A stretch of 64,000 bases of DNA, taken from positions 62,001 to 126,000 of the forward strand of contig NZ_BMII01000008.1 of the NCBI RefSeq assembly GCF_014641855.1, written 5' to 3'. Positions within the stretch are counted from its first letter, which is position 1, and every line of letters starts with the position of its first letter. The notes beneath the pieces were generated by a model. It had not been told where the DNA came from and ran no database searches. It saw only the letters and a program-made list of their open reading frames with translations. Of the stretch, positions 1 through 8,048 are shown piece after piece. Made by a program: the position numbers and the translations under genes. Source of the stretch: Shewanella inventionis. Its GTDB lineage: Bacteria; Pseudomonadota; Gammaproteobacteria; Enterobacterales; Shewanellaceae.

Positions 1-1182
1 ATTTTCGGTTCCAAGTTCTTGCTTAACCAACCCCTTGTCATCACCAATGAAGAGATGATTATTTGTGGCCAGTATGACTTTAAAGCCCTTATCCGTGCTT
101 AATAATGATGGATTTCTGAAGTTATTGTCATAAACCGTAATTGACTTATTGGTTGCCACAAATACATTCTCTGTATTTTGGCTTAGCGACCAAATTTGCT
201 TTATGCCTGTATTGAGGGTTTTTATTACGTTTTGACGCTTAGTTATTAACTCATAACCGCCAAGGTAATCTGAAAAGTAAAAGTTGTGGTTTTCATAATA
301 AATTACACTTGAAGTCGTCTCTGTTAAATCAAATTTTGGCTCACCTATTTTTGTTATCTTGATTCGATCATTACTGAATACTTCTATTTGATAGAGGCCA
401 GTTTTACCTATGCCGATTAGTTTATCCTCACCCACCTCTGTAAGATTCGTTAAACCTACCTCAGATACCACGTTCCCTTTGTGGTAGAGACGTCCACTTT
501 TCAAGGTGAGAAGGCCGATGCTTGATAGAGAAAAATTATCAACGCCTTTATCAATCAGAGCTAACTCGCCCTGGCTATAAAGGAACAAATCCCCGTTATA
601 ATTTCTTGCATAGATACCTACATCATTCACTAGAACCTTTTTTATATCGTTGAGCGATTCATCAATTATTACTTCGATTAATTTGCTGGTTTTTGCCTCA
701 ATAATGTAAAGCTCATTTTTCAGGCCAATGTAATTTAATCCATTTGCATTGTGCATCGCCCATGTCGGTTCAGCACTGATTTTTTGATCAAATAGGTAGG
801 GTTTGAATGTTTCTGTGTGAGGATTATAAATTGCTACGCCAGCATCCGTCCCAACTAACAAATGACCCTCATTATCAAACAGCAGATTGCGTATAAATGA
901 ACTTGGCAGGCCATTATTATCACGCGCATAAAATTGGGTAAATCCATTGCCATCATAACGATTTAAGCCATTTGCTGTTCCTACCCATAAAAAACCTTCA
1001 TCATCACGGGTGAAGCTGGTTACTGTGTTTTGTGTGAGTCCAGTAGGAACATCAAAGGATTTGTGATTAAGAGTCACATTTATGCTATTGATATCAGGTT
1101 CTATACTCCCGTAGGAAAAAGCAGAAATCAAAAAGATCCCAGCAATTGAAAACGCTTTTAAAAGACGCGATAATAGCAACAT
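1..1182 (-). CDS. Exported two-component-regulator propeller sensor, N-terminal part (runs off the window)
   Basis: Open frame from ATG at 1182 to the left edge (394 codons, no stop), so the C-terminal output domain is not visible. It begins with a signal peptide or anchor (MLLLSRLLKAFSIAGIFLIS) followed by FTRDDEGFLWVGTANGLNRYDG. That W-G-T-x-G-L-x-R-Y-D-G signature is typical of the Reg_prop beta-propeller repeats found in periplasmic sensors of histidine kinases and diguanylate cyclases. A second blade-like segment reads LLFDNEGHLLVGTDAGVAIYN. Family knowledge suggests a periplasmic propeller, a Y_Y_Y domain, a membrane helix and then a kinase or GGDEF domain; only the propeller is seen here. 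It stands alone and is transcribed leftward, away from umuDC. Confidence 0.75.
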   Translation of the reverse strand, partial: MLLLSRLLKAFSIAGIFLISAFSYGSIEPDINSINVTLNHKSFDVPTGLTQNTVTSFTRDDEGFLWVGTANGLNRYDGNGFTQFYARDNNGLPSSFIRNLLFDNEGHLLVGTDAGVAIYNPHTETFKPYLFDQKISAEPTWAMHNANGLNYIGLKNELYIIEAKTSKLIEVIIDESLNDIKKVLVNDVGIYARNYNGDLFLYSQGELALIDKGVDNFSLSSIGLLTLKSGRLYHKGNVVSEVGLTNLTEVGEDKLIGIGKTGLYQIEVFSNDRIKITKIGEPKFDLTETTSSVIYYENHNFYFSDYLGGYELITKRQNVIKTLNTGIKQIWSLSQNTENVFVATNKSITVYDNNFRNPSLLSTDKGFKVILATNNHLFIGDDKGLVKQELGTEN

Positions 1183-1329
1183 GTTGCACCCAAGAAGCTT
1201 TAATAAGCTAAAAATAAAACTTTAGTTTAATCAATAATAACCTTAATAGCTACATCATAAGTTAATTTTGGTGAAAAATTAACAAGGACGCCCCATAGAG
1301 TTGATACCCATATACAAGAGGAATGTTCG

Positions 1330-1560
1330 TTGGATTACCTAAATATAAAAGGCATGTCAGAACAAGAACTGAAGTATTTGTATAAATTCCGACACAGTAA
1401 ATGCCTTGATACGCTTGATAGGCAGTGTGAACTTTTAGAATTGAGAAACAAGAACAATAAATCTGAATTGAACGCCATTAATTACGCTTGGTGTGTTCGA
1501 GAAAATGAGTTACAGAAAAATGGCTCTCCAGTGTTCAAGCGTGCTATCACTCATAAATAG
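1330..1560 (+). CDS. Small hypothetical protein (76 aa, TTG start)
   Basis: Short open frame starting at TTG 1330, with a purine-rich stretch AAGAGGAATG just upstream; an alternative ATG lies at 1354. The product is hydrophilic and helical, rich in Lys, Glu and Leu (LDRQCELLELRNKNNK), with no recognisable domain and no signal peptide. It lies between the propeller gene and the LexA-controlled umuDC unit and appears independent of both. It could be a small regulator or a chance frame; the ribosome-binding site and compact fit are the only support. Confidence 0.4.
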   Translation: MDYLNIKGMSEQELKYLYKFRHSKCLDTLDRQCELLELRNKNNKSELNAINYAWCVRENELQKNGSPVFKRAITHK

Positions 1561-1654
1561 CCTGTTCCATAAGCCCACCCAAAGCTCACCATCACTGTTT
1601 TTTCGCGCAACATTCTTTCTTGATACGTTTAAATAGAGGTGTTCTTCAACCTAC

Positions 1655-1686
1655 TTGACTGCTAAAATAACTGTATGTACATACAG
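1655..1686 (+). promoter_or_regulatory. SOS promoter with LexA box for umuDC
   Basis: A perfect 16-bp palindrome CTGTATGTACATACAG lies at 1671-1686 and matches the gammaproteobacterial LexA operator consensus CTGT-N8-ACAG. A candidate -35 TTGACT (1655-1660) is 17 bp from TACATA (1678-1683), so LexA would cover the -10 element. It lies 11 bp before the umuD start, implying DNA-damage induction of umuDC. Confidence 0.9.
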
Positions 1687-1697
1687 TGGCTATAGAT

Positions 1698-2107
1698 ATG
1701 CATGTAATACCAATACCAGCTCAAGCGGGGATCACTGGCTTTGAATCGCCACTGCTTCAGAATATTCTCAGTTAGCGATGAGTTTGGATGAATTATTGAT
1801 TGAGCACCCAAGCTCAACTTTTATTGGCATAGCACAAGGCGAATCGATGCAGGATGTCGGCATTTTTGATGGTGATATGATTGTCGTAGATCGCTATGAA
1901 ACTGCACGCCACGGTGATGTCATTGTTGCAAATTTCAATGGTGAGTTTGTCTGCAAAATTTTGGACATGCACCGACGCCTTCTGCTTTCGTCAAATCAGA
2001 AGTTTCAACCAGTTACTATTCATGATCATGATGACTTCAGTATTGAAGGGGTCGTAACTCGTTCCATTCGTTGTCATCGAAGAAGCCCATTATTGGTAGT
2101 CAAATAA
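1698..2107 (+). pseudogene. umuD: umuD with frameshift; downstream frame encodes a UmuD'-like protein
   Basis: UmuD is the LexA-fold serine protease subunit of the mutagenic polymerase Pol V. The N-terminal arm reads VIPIPAQAGITGFESP from ATG 1698 but runs into TAG at 1773. The family sequence continues in another frame as ASEYSQLAMSLDELLIEHPS, so about one base is missing near 1751. ATG 1778 reopens the correct frame and gives 109 aa (1778-2107) holding the catalytic Ser (QGESM) and Lys (GEFVCKIL). The usual autocleavage site (Ala-Gly in AQAGITG) lies in the upstream fragment, so re-initiation would give a protein resembling processed UmuD'. The stop codon is followed directly by umuC. A sequencing error is the main alternative. 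Confidence 0.85.
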
Positions 2108-3361
2108 ATGTTTGCCCTGGTTGATGCTAACAGCTTTTATTGTAGTGCTGAGCAGGTATTCAGGCCAGATTGGCGCGGCAAAGCCATCATTGTTCTGAGT
2201 AACGATGGTTGTATCGTAGCGGCCAATCGACAAGCCAAAGAAGCTGGGATCAAAAAGTTTGAACCTTTTTTTCAGGTCAAAGAAATATGCGCTAAGCGTG
2301 GCGTTATAGTTTGCTCATCTAACTATGAGCTATACGCTGATCTATCAAGCAAGATGATGAATATCATTGGTCGTTTTGCCCCAGAACAATATGTTTATTC
2401 TATTGATGAAAGTTTTCTATCGTTCAAAAGTTGTTACCCAGCAATAAAGTGCCTGAAAACCCAAGGCCAGCTAATCCGTCGTGCCGTATGGAAAGAGGCT
2501 CGTTTACCTGTTTGCGTAGGTATCGCAGAAACGCTAACGTTAGCCAAAATAGCTAATCATGCCGCTAAAAAGATAGAAGGCTATAAAGGTGTCTGCTTTA
2601 TAAGCAACGAACAAGAGCGCCAAGCAATCTTAAAACAGTTAAGTGTTGGTGACGTTTGGGGCGTGGGTAGACGAATAAGTAAAAAACTTGAACTGATGAA
2701 TATCCATTCGGCATTTGACTTAGCATCTATGTCGCCCATGATGGCTAGAAAGAATTTTAGCATCGAGTTAGAGAGAACCGTTCGTGAGCTCAATGGCCAG
2801 GCTTGCAAAGTGTGGGATGAAGTCCGGGCAGATAAAAAACAGATATTTTCAACAAGAAGTGTTGGCGAGCGCATCACTGATTTACCGTCACTTTCACAAG
2901 CTTTGTGTAAACACATAGGCATTGCAGCGGCTAAAGCTCGTAAGCAAGGTTCAAACTGCAAAACAATGATCCTGTTTGCAGGTAATTCTCCTCACGATGA
3001 GCGGCCTGTAAGTTACAAGGCCATAGTTCATTTTCCGTGCCCAACGAATTGTACTGTCGAGCTCACTAAAGCAATGACTGAGGTTGAGCAGAGGTTGTTT
3101 CGTGAGGGAGTGAGGTATTACCGGGTTGGTGTTGGGCTTGTTGATTTAGTTAGTGAGAAAAATAGTCAAATAGACTTATTCAATGTACCTAAAGCGAATC
3201 CGGGCATGATGACAGTGCTAGATAAGCTTAATCATCGTTATGGACGCGATACTGTTTTCGTCGCTGCCCAAGGAATTGAACATCAATGGGCAATGCGTCG
3301 AGATTTTCTAACACCTCAATATACCACCAGCTGGACATCCCTACCCATTATCAAGTGCTGA
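2108..3361 (+). CDS. umuC: UmuC, Y-family translesion DNA polymerase (catalytic subunit of Pol V)
   Basis: 417 aa, the normal length for UmuC. The N-terminus FALVDANSFYCSAEQVFRP carries the first catalytic Asp and the steric-gate region; YSIDESFLSF (about residue 97) carries the D-E pair of the Y-family active site. HhH-type segments follow, and a C-terminal QIDLF (about residue 355) fits a beta-clamp binding motif. With UmuD'2 it forms the error-prone SOS polymerase Pol V, which copies past lesions. ATG 2108 follows the umuD TAA with no gap, so the two are translationally coupled. Control is by the LexA box at 1671. Mobile-element copies of umuDC are common in this group. Confidence 0.95.
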   Translation: MFALVDANSFYCSAEQVFRPDWRGKAIIVLSNDGCIVAANRQAKEAGIKKFEPFFQVKEICAKRGVIVCSSNYELYADLSSKMMNIIGRFAPEQYVYSIDESFLSFKSCYPAIKCLKTQGQLIRRAVWKEARLPVCVGIAETLTLAKIANHAAKKIEGYKGVCFISNEQERQAILKQLSVGDVWGVGRRISKKLELMNIHSAFDLASMSPMMARKNFSIELERTVRELNGQACKVWDEVRADKKQIFSTRSVGERITDLPSLSQALCKHIGIAAAKARKQGSNCKTMILFAGNSPHDERPVSYKAIVHFPCPTNCTVELTKAMTEVEQRLFREGVRYYRVGVGLVDLVSEKNSQIDLFNVPKANPGMMTVLDKLNHRYGRDTVFVAAQGIEHQWAMRRDFLTPQYTTSWTSLPIIKC

Positions 3362-3368
3362 ATTGATA

Positions 3369-3383
3369 TTAAAGTTACTTTAT
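3369..3383. other. 15-bp parS-like palindrome, site 1
   Basis: TTAAAGTTACTTTAT matches the palindrome TTAAAGTNACTTTAA at 13 of its 14 fixed positions. It lies just after umuC; a Chi octamer GCTGGTGG follows at 3394-3401 and its complement at 3420-3427. Confidence 0.6.
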
Positions 3384-3391
3384 TATCCTTT

Positions 3392-3428
3392 GTGCTGGTG
3401 GCTTTAGCGTGTATCAAATCCACCAGCA
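3392..3428. terminator. Inverted repeat after umuC (two Chi octamers head to head)
   Basis: TGCTGGTGG (from 3393) and CCACCAGCA (to 3428) form 9-bp arms around an 18-nt loop. It could end umuDC transcription, but there is no U-tract; it is also simply a pair of opposed Chi octamers. Confidence 0.35.
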
Positions 3429-3522
3429 TTAAACACAAGGTACATCTTTTCCATATCATCCAAAAGTTAAGTGTTTCAGACGAAAAATTATGTCAAGTTT
3501 CAAATAAATAAAGAGTATTTAC

Positions 3523-3564
3523 ATATCAATTAAGGGTTGCGCTATTATTGTTAAAATGTATAAT
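3523..3564 (+). promoter_or_regulatory. Promoter with the shared ATATCAATTAAGGGTTG box (copy 1)
   Basis: ATATCAATTAAGGGTTGCGC leads into a -35 TTGCGC (3537-3542) and, after 16 bp, a consensus -10 TATAAT (3559-3564). The upstream box recurs at three other places in the window (6688, 10047 and, reversed, 19474), which suggests a common activator site or UP-element. Confidence 0.65.
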
Positions 3565-3597
3565 CATAGGTATATCCTAACCATGGAGTTTACCAGC

Positions 3598-4392
3598 ATG
3601 ATCAACTTAACCGTACCATTTGTATACGAGGCCGTAATCATTAAACCTCGCTGTCGAAAACCAAGTTTAATTGCAATAAAAGATAAAGTTCAGGTGCAAA
3701 TAAAAACAACAACCCTCGATAAACTACCGATTGCATTTAAGGTGGGTGATATTGATTTACGTTGGGATGGTGAACGTTTGTGGGATTATTACCTTGAATC
3801 CGTTGCAAAAGAGCCTAAACGAAAAGTCGGAGTTGATGAGTTAATTAAAAATACTCAAAACGATGGAAGCACTTACCGATATTCACGCCCTGGTGCTGCT
3901 GCCCCATTTAAAAATTGCTGGATGAATTTAAAGTGGTCTAATGCACCTCTTGGCGTTAAACATAACATTAATGATTGCGGGTTTGATAAATGGATTTCTG
4001 ATGATGACGTTCATGATAAATCAGAAGTTAACTATCGTGAATGGGTTGAAGATAACCGCGATGTTGTTGTTGCATTGGTTAATAAAATAGCAAATGGGAT
4101 CTTAATAATTGATGGTACTTTGTTTTCTGAATGTAACGAACCGCGTTATGAAGTTTGTTCTTTTGGTGCCGGGCATAACTATAGCGTGGCAATGTTTGTA
4201 ACTTTTGGTTATAACCCAAACCTTTCAAGTGACTGTTACTTTCGTGCCGATGATTTCTATAAAGCTCAAGAGAGTTTGCTTAAACGTGACCCAGATAAAA
4301 ACAAAATTCCCGAACCTAACGATGGCCATAGAATTGAAGTTTTTATCCCAGAAGCCTTAAGGTGTAACCCCAAATATGATCATGTCGCTTGA
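3598..4392 (+). CDS. Hypothetical protein (264 aa)
   Basis: ATG 3598 is chosen over an upstream in-frame ATG at 3556 because GGAG lies about 11 nt before it and 3556 falls inside the -10 region. The product (MINLTVPFVYEAVIIKPRC...) is soluble, with no signal peptide and no domain I recognise. It has a Trp-rich central part (IDLRWDGERLWDYYLE, AAPFKNCWMNLKWSNAP) and an acidic segment (DDDVHDK). It is driven by the promoter at 3523-3564 and is probably the first gene of a short transcript with 4480-4752. Function unknown. Confidence 0.7.
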   Translation: MINLTVPFVYEAVIIKPRCRKPSLIAIKDKVQVQIKTTTLDKLPIAFKVGDIDLRWDGERLWDYYLESVAKEPKRKVGVDELIKNTQNDGSTYRYSRPGAAAPFKNCWMNLKWSNAPLGVKHNINDCGFDKWISDDDVHDKSEVNYREWVEDNRDVVVALVNKIANGILIIDGTLFSECNEPRYEVCSFGAGHNYSVAMFVTFGYNPNLSSDCYFRADDFYKAQESLLKRDPDKNKIPEPNDGHRIEVFIPEALRCNPKYDHVA

Positions 4393-4479
4393 AGGATATG
4401 TCCATTTTCCTGCCACAATCGCTATGTTGTGGCTTTTTCAAATAAAAACATCTAAGAAAAAACACATGGGAGACTCATT

Positions 4480-4752
4480 ATGAATACTCTAGCAACCTGC
4501 AACGATATATCTGAAAGCCTGTTCAATTCTCTCTATGACCAACTGATGGTAAATGCATCCAAAGAAAACGAAGGTCTTTACCAAAACGCACTGCGTTTGG
4601 CAAAAACCAAGAAGCAAAAGGTAAATTGTGCAGGACAATATGTTGGCCGGTGGCAAATTTTATTAAACAAGTGGACAGAAGGAAAAATAGCAAATATTTA
4701 TATTGTTCAATGCTTAAGCATTGGTTATGTTGAAGAATGCCATCTTGGATAA
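4480..4752 (+). CDS. Hypothetical protein (90 aa)
   Basis: ATG 4480 follows GGGAGACTCATT, a good ribosome-binding site. It is a small soluble protein beginning MNTLATCNDISESLFNSLYD, with a basic stretch in the middle (LAKTKKQKVNCAGQYVGRWQ). No domain is recognised. It lies 87 bp after the 264-aa gene in the same direction, so co-transcription is plausible. Confidence 0.55.
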   Translation: MNTLATCNDISESLFNSLYDQLMVNASKENEGLYQNALRLAKTKKQKVNCAGQYVGRWQILLNKWTEGKIANIYIVQCLSIGYVEECHLG

Positions 4753-4908
4753 TCATAACCCATTACAACTGCGAAGTCTCATTCCTTTGCAGTTTCTCCA
4801 CCAGCTACTGATAACGCAGTACCAATGACCAAGGCACAATACAAGCGATCGTATGGCGTTAACGCCGACTGTATTGATGCTGGTGGACTTACACACATCT
4901 ACTAACAC

Positions 4909-5322
4909 CTATGACCAAGGTGCAAGACAAGGAAGTGTGTCTTTTACTCGATATTTTGCAGGTAATGTTAAAGCGTGTCCTGATTTCATCCAAACTGATA
5001 GAACACAACTAACTCCGGCCTCATCATCCGGTAATAACCTATCGGTCTGTTCTGCCGAGACAGTGATTGAGTAGGGCGAGTCAGTGTTATCTTCGAATAA
5101 GATCTCAAGTGCATCACGGCCTTGATACTTACCGCGTGTGATGATGACATATTCAGCTGACATCATTTCCTGTATCGAGTGTTTTTGAGATTCAGGCACT
5201 AACAATCTTGCAGCACCAGCATTCCAACTCACGTAAAAAAAGCCTTTTCTTGCATTCTCCAATTCCCAATAGTTCGTACTTATTATTACTTGCTGATCAT
5301 TTGCGATAGTTATTAATGACAT
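4909..5322 (-). CDS. Hypothetical protein (137 aa)
   Basis: Minus-strand gene from ATG 5322 to TGA 4909, with the start MSLITIANDQQVIISTNYWELENARKGFFYVSW. It is soluble, with beta-rich alternating hydrophobics (EYVIITRGKYQGRDALEILFED, SPYSITVSAEQTDRLLPDDEAG), as in small accessory proteins of conjugative elements. No domain is named. It is the last of three leftward genes (5852-6358, 5351-5755, 4909-5322) that may share the promoter at 6422-6450. A plus-strand frame on the same DNA was rejected. Confidence 0.6.
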   Translation of the reverse strand: MSLITIANDQQVIISTNYWELENARKGFFYVSWNAGAARLLVPESQKHSIQEMMSAEYVIITRGKYQGRDALEILFEDNTDSPYSITVSAEQTDRLLPDDEAGVSCVLSVWMKSGHALTLPAKYRVKDTLPCLAPWS

Positions 5323-5350
5323 TTACTGTATTCCTGGTGTTATGTTCACG

Positions 5351-5755
5351 TTAGATTTCTTCATCGTGACATGCGTTTTGAAGCGTTTTCAAGATCCAAG
5401 GGGTTAATTTCATGCCTTCTTTTTGAGCTTGCTTAACAAAACGCGACTTTAATTGACTGTTGAGGCGGCATTGCAACTGTGAATCAGCAGGTAATTCATG
5501 TTGTGCATTGCTGTTGCCCAAGTTCGCATGAAATCCTAATGGCGGTTTCCCCGTAAATCCATCACGATAACCGTTCCCAATGTCTACACGATAGTCGCCA
5601 TGCAAACCGAGCTTCATGTATTGCTCATGCTCCTCATCAGATCCGAACCCTTCACCGTGGAAATGCCGGCGCAATCCACGTTGATATCCACGGCTGTATT
5701 CGTTATTTAACGATTTAGCGGCGGTTAGGTATGTTTTAAATTTATTTTCGTTCAT
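5351..5755 (-). CDS. Putative ribbon-helix-helix-type small protein (134 aa)
   Basis: ATG 5755. The first half is polar and Gly-rich (RGYQRGLRRHFHGEGFGSDEEHEQYMKLGLHGDYR). The last 45 residues, LQCRLNSQLKSRFVKQAQKEGMKLTPWILKTLQNA, have the beta-strand/helix/helix spacing of Arc/CopG-like ribbon-helix-helix proteins (short strand, then ..K..F...A...G..L..WI...L). That would imply DNA binding, perhaps as a plasmid regulator or an antitoxin; no toxin partner is evident. It lies between two leftward hypothetical genes with gaps of 28 and 96 bp. Confidence 0.55.
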   Translation of the reverse strand: MNENKFKTYLTAAKSLNNEYSRGYQRGLRRHFHGEGFGSDEEHEQYMKLGLHGDYRVDIGNGYRDGFTGKPPLGFHANLGNSNAQHELPADSQLQCRLNSQLKSRFVKQAQKEGMKLTPWILKTLQNACHDEEI

Positions 5756-5851
5756 TCCATGTCCTGATGATGTAGTAATTGGCTCTAAATCAAGATATTA
5801 AGCGACGGCTTAATGGTTAAACCGTCGCATTACACTGATTAATATGTAGGA

Positions 5852-6358
5852 TTACTCTTCTAAATCGTCACGTAACTGGCAGAATAAATCATAAGTGCCA
5901 AAAACGAGGGTGTTGAAATCTTCTTTCGCTTCCTTTTCAACTTTGTCTGCCATAGCTTCTAGATGTGCATCTGTTGAATCGGCTGTGATGTTGTATTCCT
6001 TGCATGCGGATTCTTCACCCATAGCGTTAAGCACCCAGTCACCCGCATTCCATTTTTCCATTTTGCTTTCTGGTGTAACCCATACACTGATTTCGTCACA
6101 CTCACTGTCTTCTTTTTCTTCTGTATAACCTTCGCTATGCACGTACCCCAAGGCTTCCTCAAGCGAATTGAACTCGCCACGCGCTGTGCTACTCCAATCA
6201 TTTGTTGTGCCTAGCCAACCCTCAGTGCATGGCTCTTTGCTCATGTTTTTTAAGCCGATGGTGGTAGTGATAGTCATTTCTGTTGTGTCACCGAGGATGT
6301 GTCCTGCTGAATCGTGGGTGTTGGCTCCCGCATATTCTGACTGGATTACGTAATACAT
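5852..6358 (-). CDS. Hypothetical acidic protein (168 aa)
   Basis: ATG 6358, start MYYVIQSEYAGANTHDSAGH. The protein is strongly acidic, with clusters such as EEKEDSECDEISV and VEKEAKEDFNTLVFGTYDLFCQLRDDLEE at the end. No signal peptide or catalytic motif is seen; acidic plasmid proteins of this size are often anti-restriction or DNA-mimic-like, but nothing here proves that. A consensus promoter lies 64 bp upstream, so it heads the leftward group 6358 to 4909. Confidence 0.6.
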   Translation of the reverse strand: MYYVIQSEYAGANTHDSAGHILGDTTEMTITTTIGLKNMSKEPCTEGWLGTTNDWSSTARGEFNSLEEALGYVHSEGYTEEKEDSECDEISVWVTPESKMEKWNAGDWVLNAMGEESACKEYNITADSTDAHLEAMADKVEKEAKEDFNTLVFGTYDLFCQLRDDLEE

Positions 6359-6421
6359 AAAGATTTCTCCGATAGCCTAGTTCCGCTAGGGCGGTGAGCT
6401 ATCCACTAGCTCATAATTTCC

Positions 6422-6450
6422 ACTATATTCTCAATTTGTTTGTTTGTCAA
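6422..6450 (-). promoter_or_regulatory. Consensus sigma70 promoter for the leftward genes 6358-4909
   Basis: On the minus strand TTGACA (6450-6445) is 17 bp from TATAGT (6427-6422). This is near-perfect and correctly placed upstream of ATG 6358. Confidence 0.75.
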
Positions 6451-6601
6451 TACAATCAATTCAATTAAACAAAGGTCACATCGATAAAAATCAACTTGGG
6501 TCACTAAAAGCCCAGGCGCTTACTAAAAACCTGCGTGCGATTGCAGGAAAAGACAGGCATTTCTATCACTCAACAAAGCCACCAGCACCCAATCAACTAA
6601 C

Positions 6602-6616
6602 TTAAAGTAACTTTAA
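6602..6616. other. 15-bp parS-like palindrome, site 2
   Basis: A perfect TTAAAGTAACTTTAA in intergenic DNA. It sits between two opposed Chi octamers, CCACCAGC at 6579-6586 and GCTGGTGG at 6624-6631. Confidence 0.65.
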
Positions 6617-6687
6617 TTCTAATGCTGGTGGATGGCACAAATATTAGACCATATAAAAATAGTGCAATGGGAATTTATCTCAAATAA

Positions 6688-6731
6688 ATATATCAATTAA
6701 AGGTTGCGCTTGGTTTGTTTTTGTTCTATTC
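6688..6731 (+). promoter_or_regulatory. Promoter with the shared ATATATCAATTAAAGGTTG box (copy 2)
   Basis: The box is preceded by CAAATAAAT, as in copy 1, and leads into a -35 TTGCGC (6704-6709) and a -10-like TCTATT (6725-6730). It drives 6789-7445. Confidence 0.55.
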
Positions 6732-6788
6732 TTTCCATAGTTAATCTATTGGCGATCGCGACTCGCCAAAATAACAACGAGGCGAATT

Positions 6789-7217
6789 ATGGTTACTATT
6801 TTTTGTTCCGCAACCAACATCAATGACAGCGTTTGTGACTCACCAGACAGCGTGCTTGTTAACTTTGACTCTGCTGCAATTTGTAAAATAAAAAAACTAA
6901 GCAAACTACTGCATGAGCATGACGCAGAGCGAGTGGTGGTAGAGGTAGGTCATGCGGTTTGGTGTTATGACTTGTTCCAGGATTTACCGGCAGATGTCGA
7001 AGTAGAGGTATTGCTGAACGATTTGGCAGAGCTAACTTCTTTAGCAGGTGATCACGAGCAACCAACTCAATGTGAACGTGTCCATGTATATAAAGATAAG
7101 TTTCGTCTAACCTGCATCGAGAAACATTCAGAAGATGCATTTGAGATCCGCACCCCATTAATTTCATTGGGTGTATTAGACATGCCTGCAGGCTCGTTAT
7201 TCACCAATATCAATTAA
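6789..7217 (+). CDS. Hypothetical protein (142 aa)
   Basis: ATG 6789 after GAGGCGAATT. The protein (MVTIFCSATNINDSVCDSPD...) has alternating strand-helix character with an internal VVVEVGHAVWCYDLFQDLPADVEVEVLLNDLAEL. No domain is recognised and there is no signal peptide. It is co-directional with the 71-aa gene 12 bp downstream, behind the promoter at 6688, so the two form a small operon closed by the terminator at 7471. Confidence 0.6.
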   Translation: MVTIFCSATNINDSVCDSPDSVLVNFDSAAICKIKKLSKLLHEHDAERVVVEVGHAVWCYDLFQDLPADVEVEVLLNDLAELTSLAGDHEQPTQCERVHVYKDKFRLTCIEKHSEDAFEIRTPLISLGVLDMPAGSLFTNIN

Positions 7218-7229
7218 GAGGATTTATTC

Positions 7230-7445
7230 ATGAAACGTTATTTTGTTAGATATACCGAAGCGAGAAGCAACCTTAAAATAAGCGCATCACCTACCTTGGT
7301 TATTCAAACAAGCTTTAATGCAGGCGTAAACATCTCACGGCACGGTGGTCACGCCAGAAAAAAGGATGCAATTTCTTGGATAGAGCAGGTTAATGCCGCT
7401 GCAGGGAAGGTTATTGCTTATTATCATGGTGTGGAAGTTGTGTAA
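7230..7445 (+). CDS. Small hypothetical protein (71 aa)
   Basis: ATG 7230 is preceded by AAGAGGATTTATTC, a strong ribosome-binding site. The product is basic (MKRYFVRYTEARSNLKISASP...) with a short ISWIEQVNAAAGKVIAYYHG helix near the end. It is the second gene of the 6789 operon and is followed directly by a rho-independent terminator, which supports its reality. Function unknown. Confidence 0.6.
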   Translation: MKRYFVRYTEARSNLKISASPTLVIQTSFNAGVNISRHGGHARKKDAISWIEQVNAAAGKVIAYYHGVEVV

Positions 7446-7470
7446 GCTTTATTTCTCTACCCTAAGTACA

Positions 7471-7500
7471 AAGGCTGCCTGTAAGAAGACAGCCTTTTTT
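7471..7500 (+). terminator. Rho-independent terminator after 7230-7445
   Basis: AAGGCTG and CAGCCTT form a 7-bp stem around a 13-nt loop, followed by a T-tract. About 500 bp of sequence between here and 8000 shows no gene I can support; it holds one Chi octamer at 7522-7529. Confidence 0.8.
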
Positions 7501-7999
7501 GTTGATGTAATTTCTCATTTGGCTGGTGGATAGAGTATAGGGGTATGTGATTACCGGGCTTGTTTGCCCATTTCTGGAGTAAGGTTCTGAGTTGCTAACC
7601 TTTGTTAGCATGCAATACAAGCCTTGCTACTGCACTAACATGCCGGGCAATTTATAGATGTCGTGGCTCTTTTAATTACCAAGTGCTTAGTTCCTCTGCG
7701 GTGGTGAGATGCCCACAAGCAAATACATAAAGTATAGCGAACACATTGTGATTGCCGATTGTACGACCATAATAAAGTTTGATAAAAATTATGGTTGTCA
7801 TGAACGGTAATACCGCTATTGTTTGACAATTTATCTGAGGACAAATATCAGTTTCTGATAATTAAGTTTGAACATTTTCAAACTAACTTTTGGACAAGAA
7901 TGTCCTAACCCTTAACCCGCACATTCACCAACAGCGCCAAAAAATATCAAGCTATTATATAAACGCACACCGATACAACAAATTGCTGATCCAATAAAA

Positions 8000-8024
8000 A
8001 AGGTGACTAATTAAAAGTCACCTT
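8000..8024 (-). terminator. Terminator after 8049-9050
   Basis: AAGGTGACT / AGTCACCTT form a 9-bp stem, and on the minus strand a T-run follows. A decayed copy of this hairpin is at 11558-11587. Confidence 0.75.
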
Positions 8025-8048
8025 AATATCGGGCTAAACAAACACTAT

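Noticed and set aside
4853..5074. 73-codon plus-strand frame antisense to 4909-5322
   Set aside because: Overlaps a better supported minus-strand gene with typical composition.
7635..7844. 69-codon minus-strand frame in the 7.5-8.0 kb gap
   Set aside because: No ribosome-binding site, unusual composition rich in Cys, His and Trp, and no neighbour to support it.
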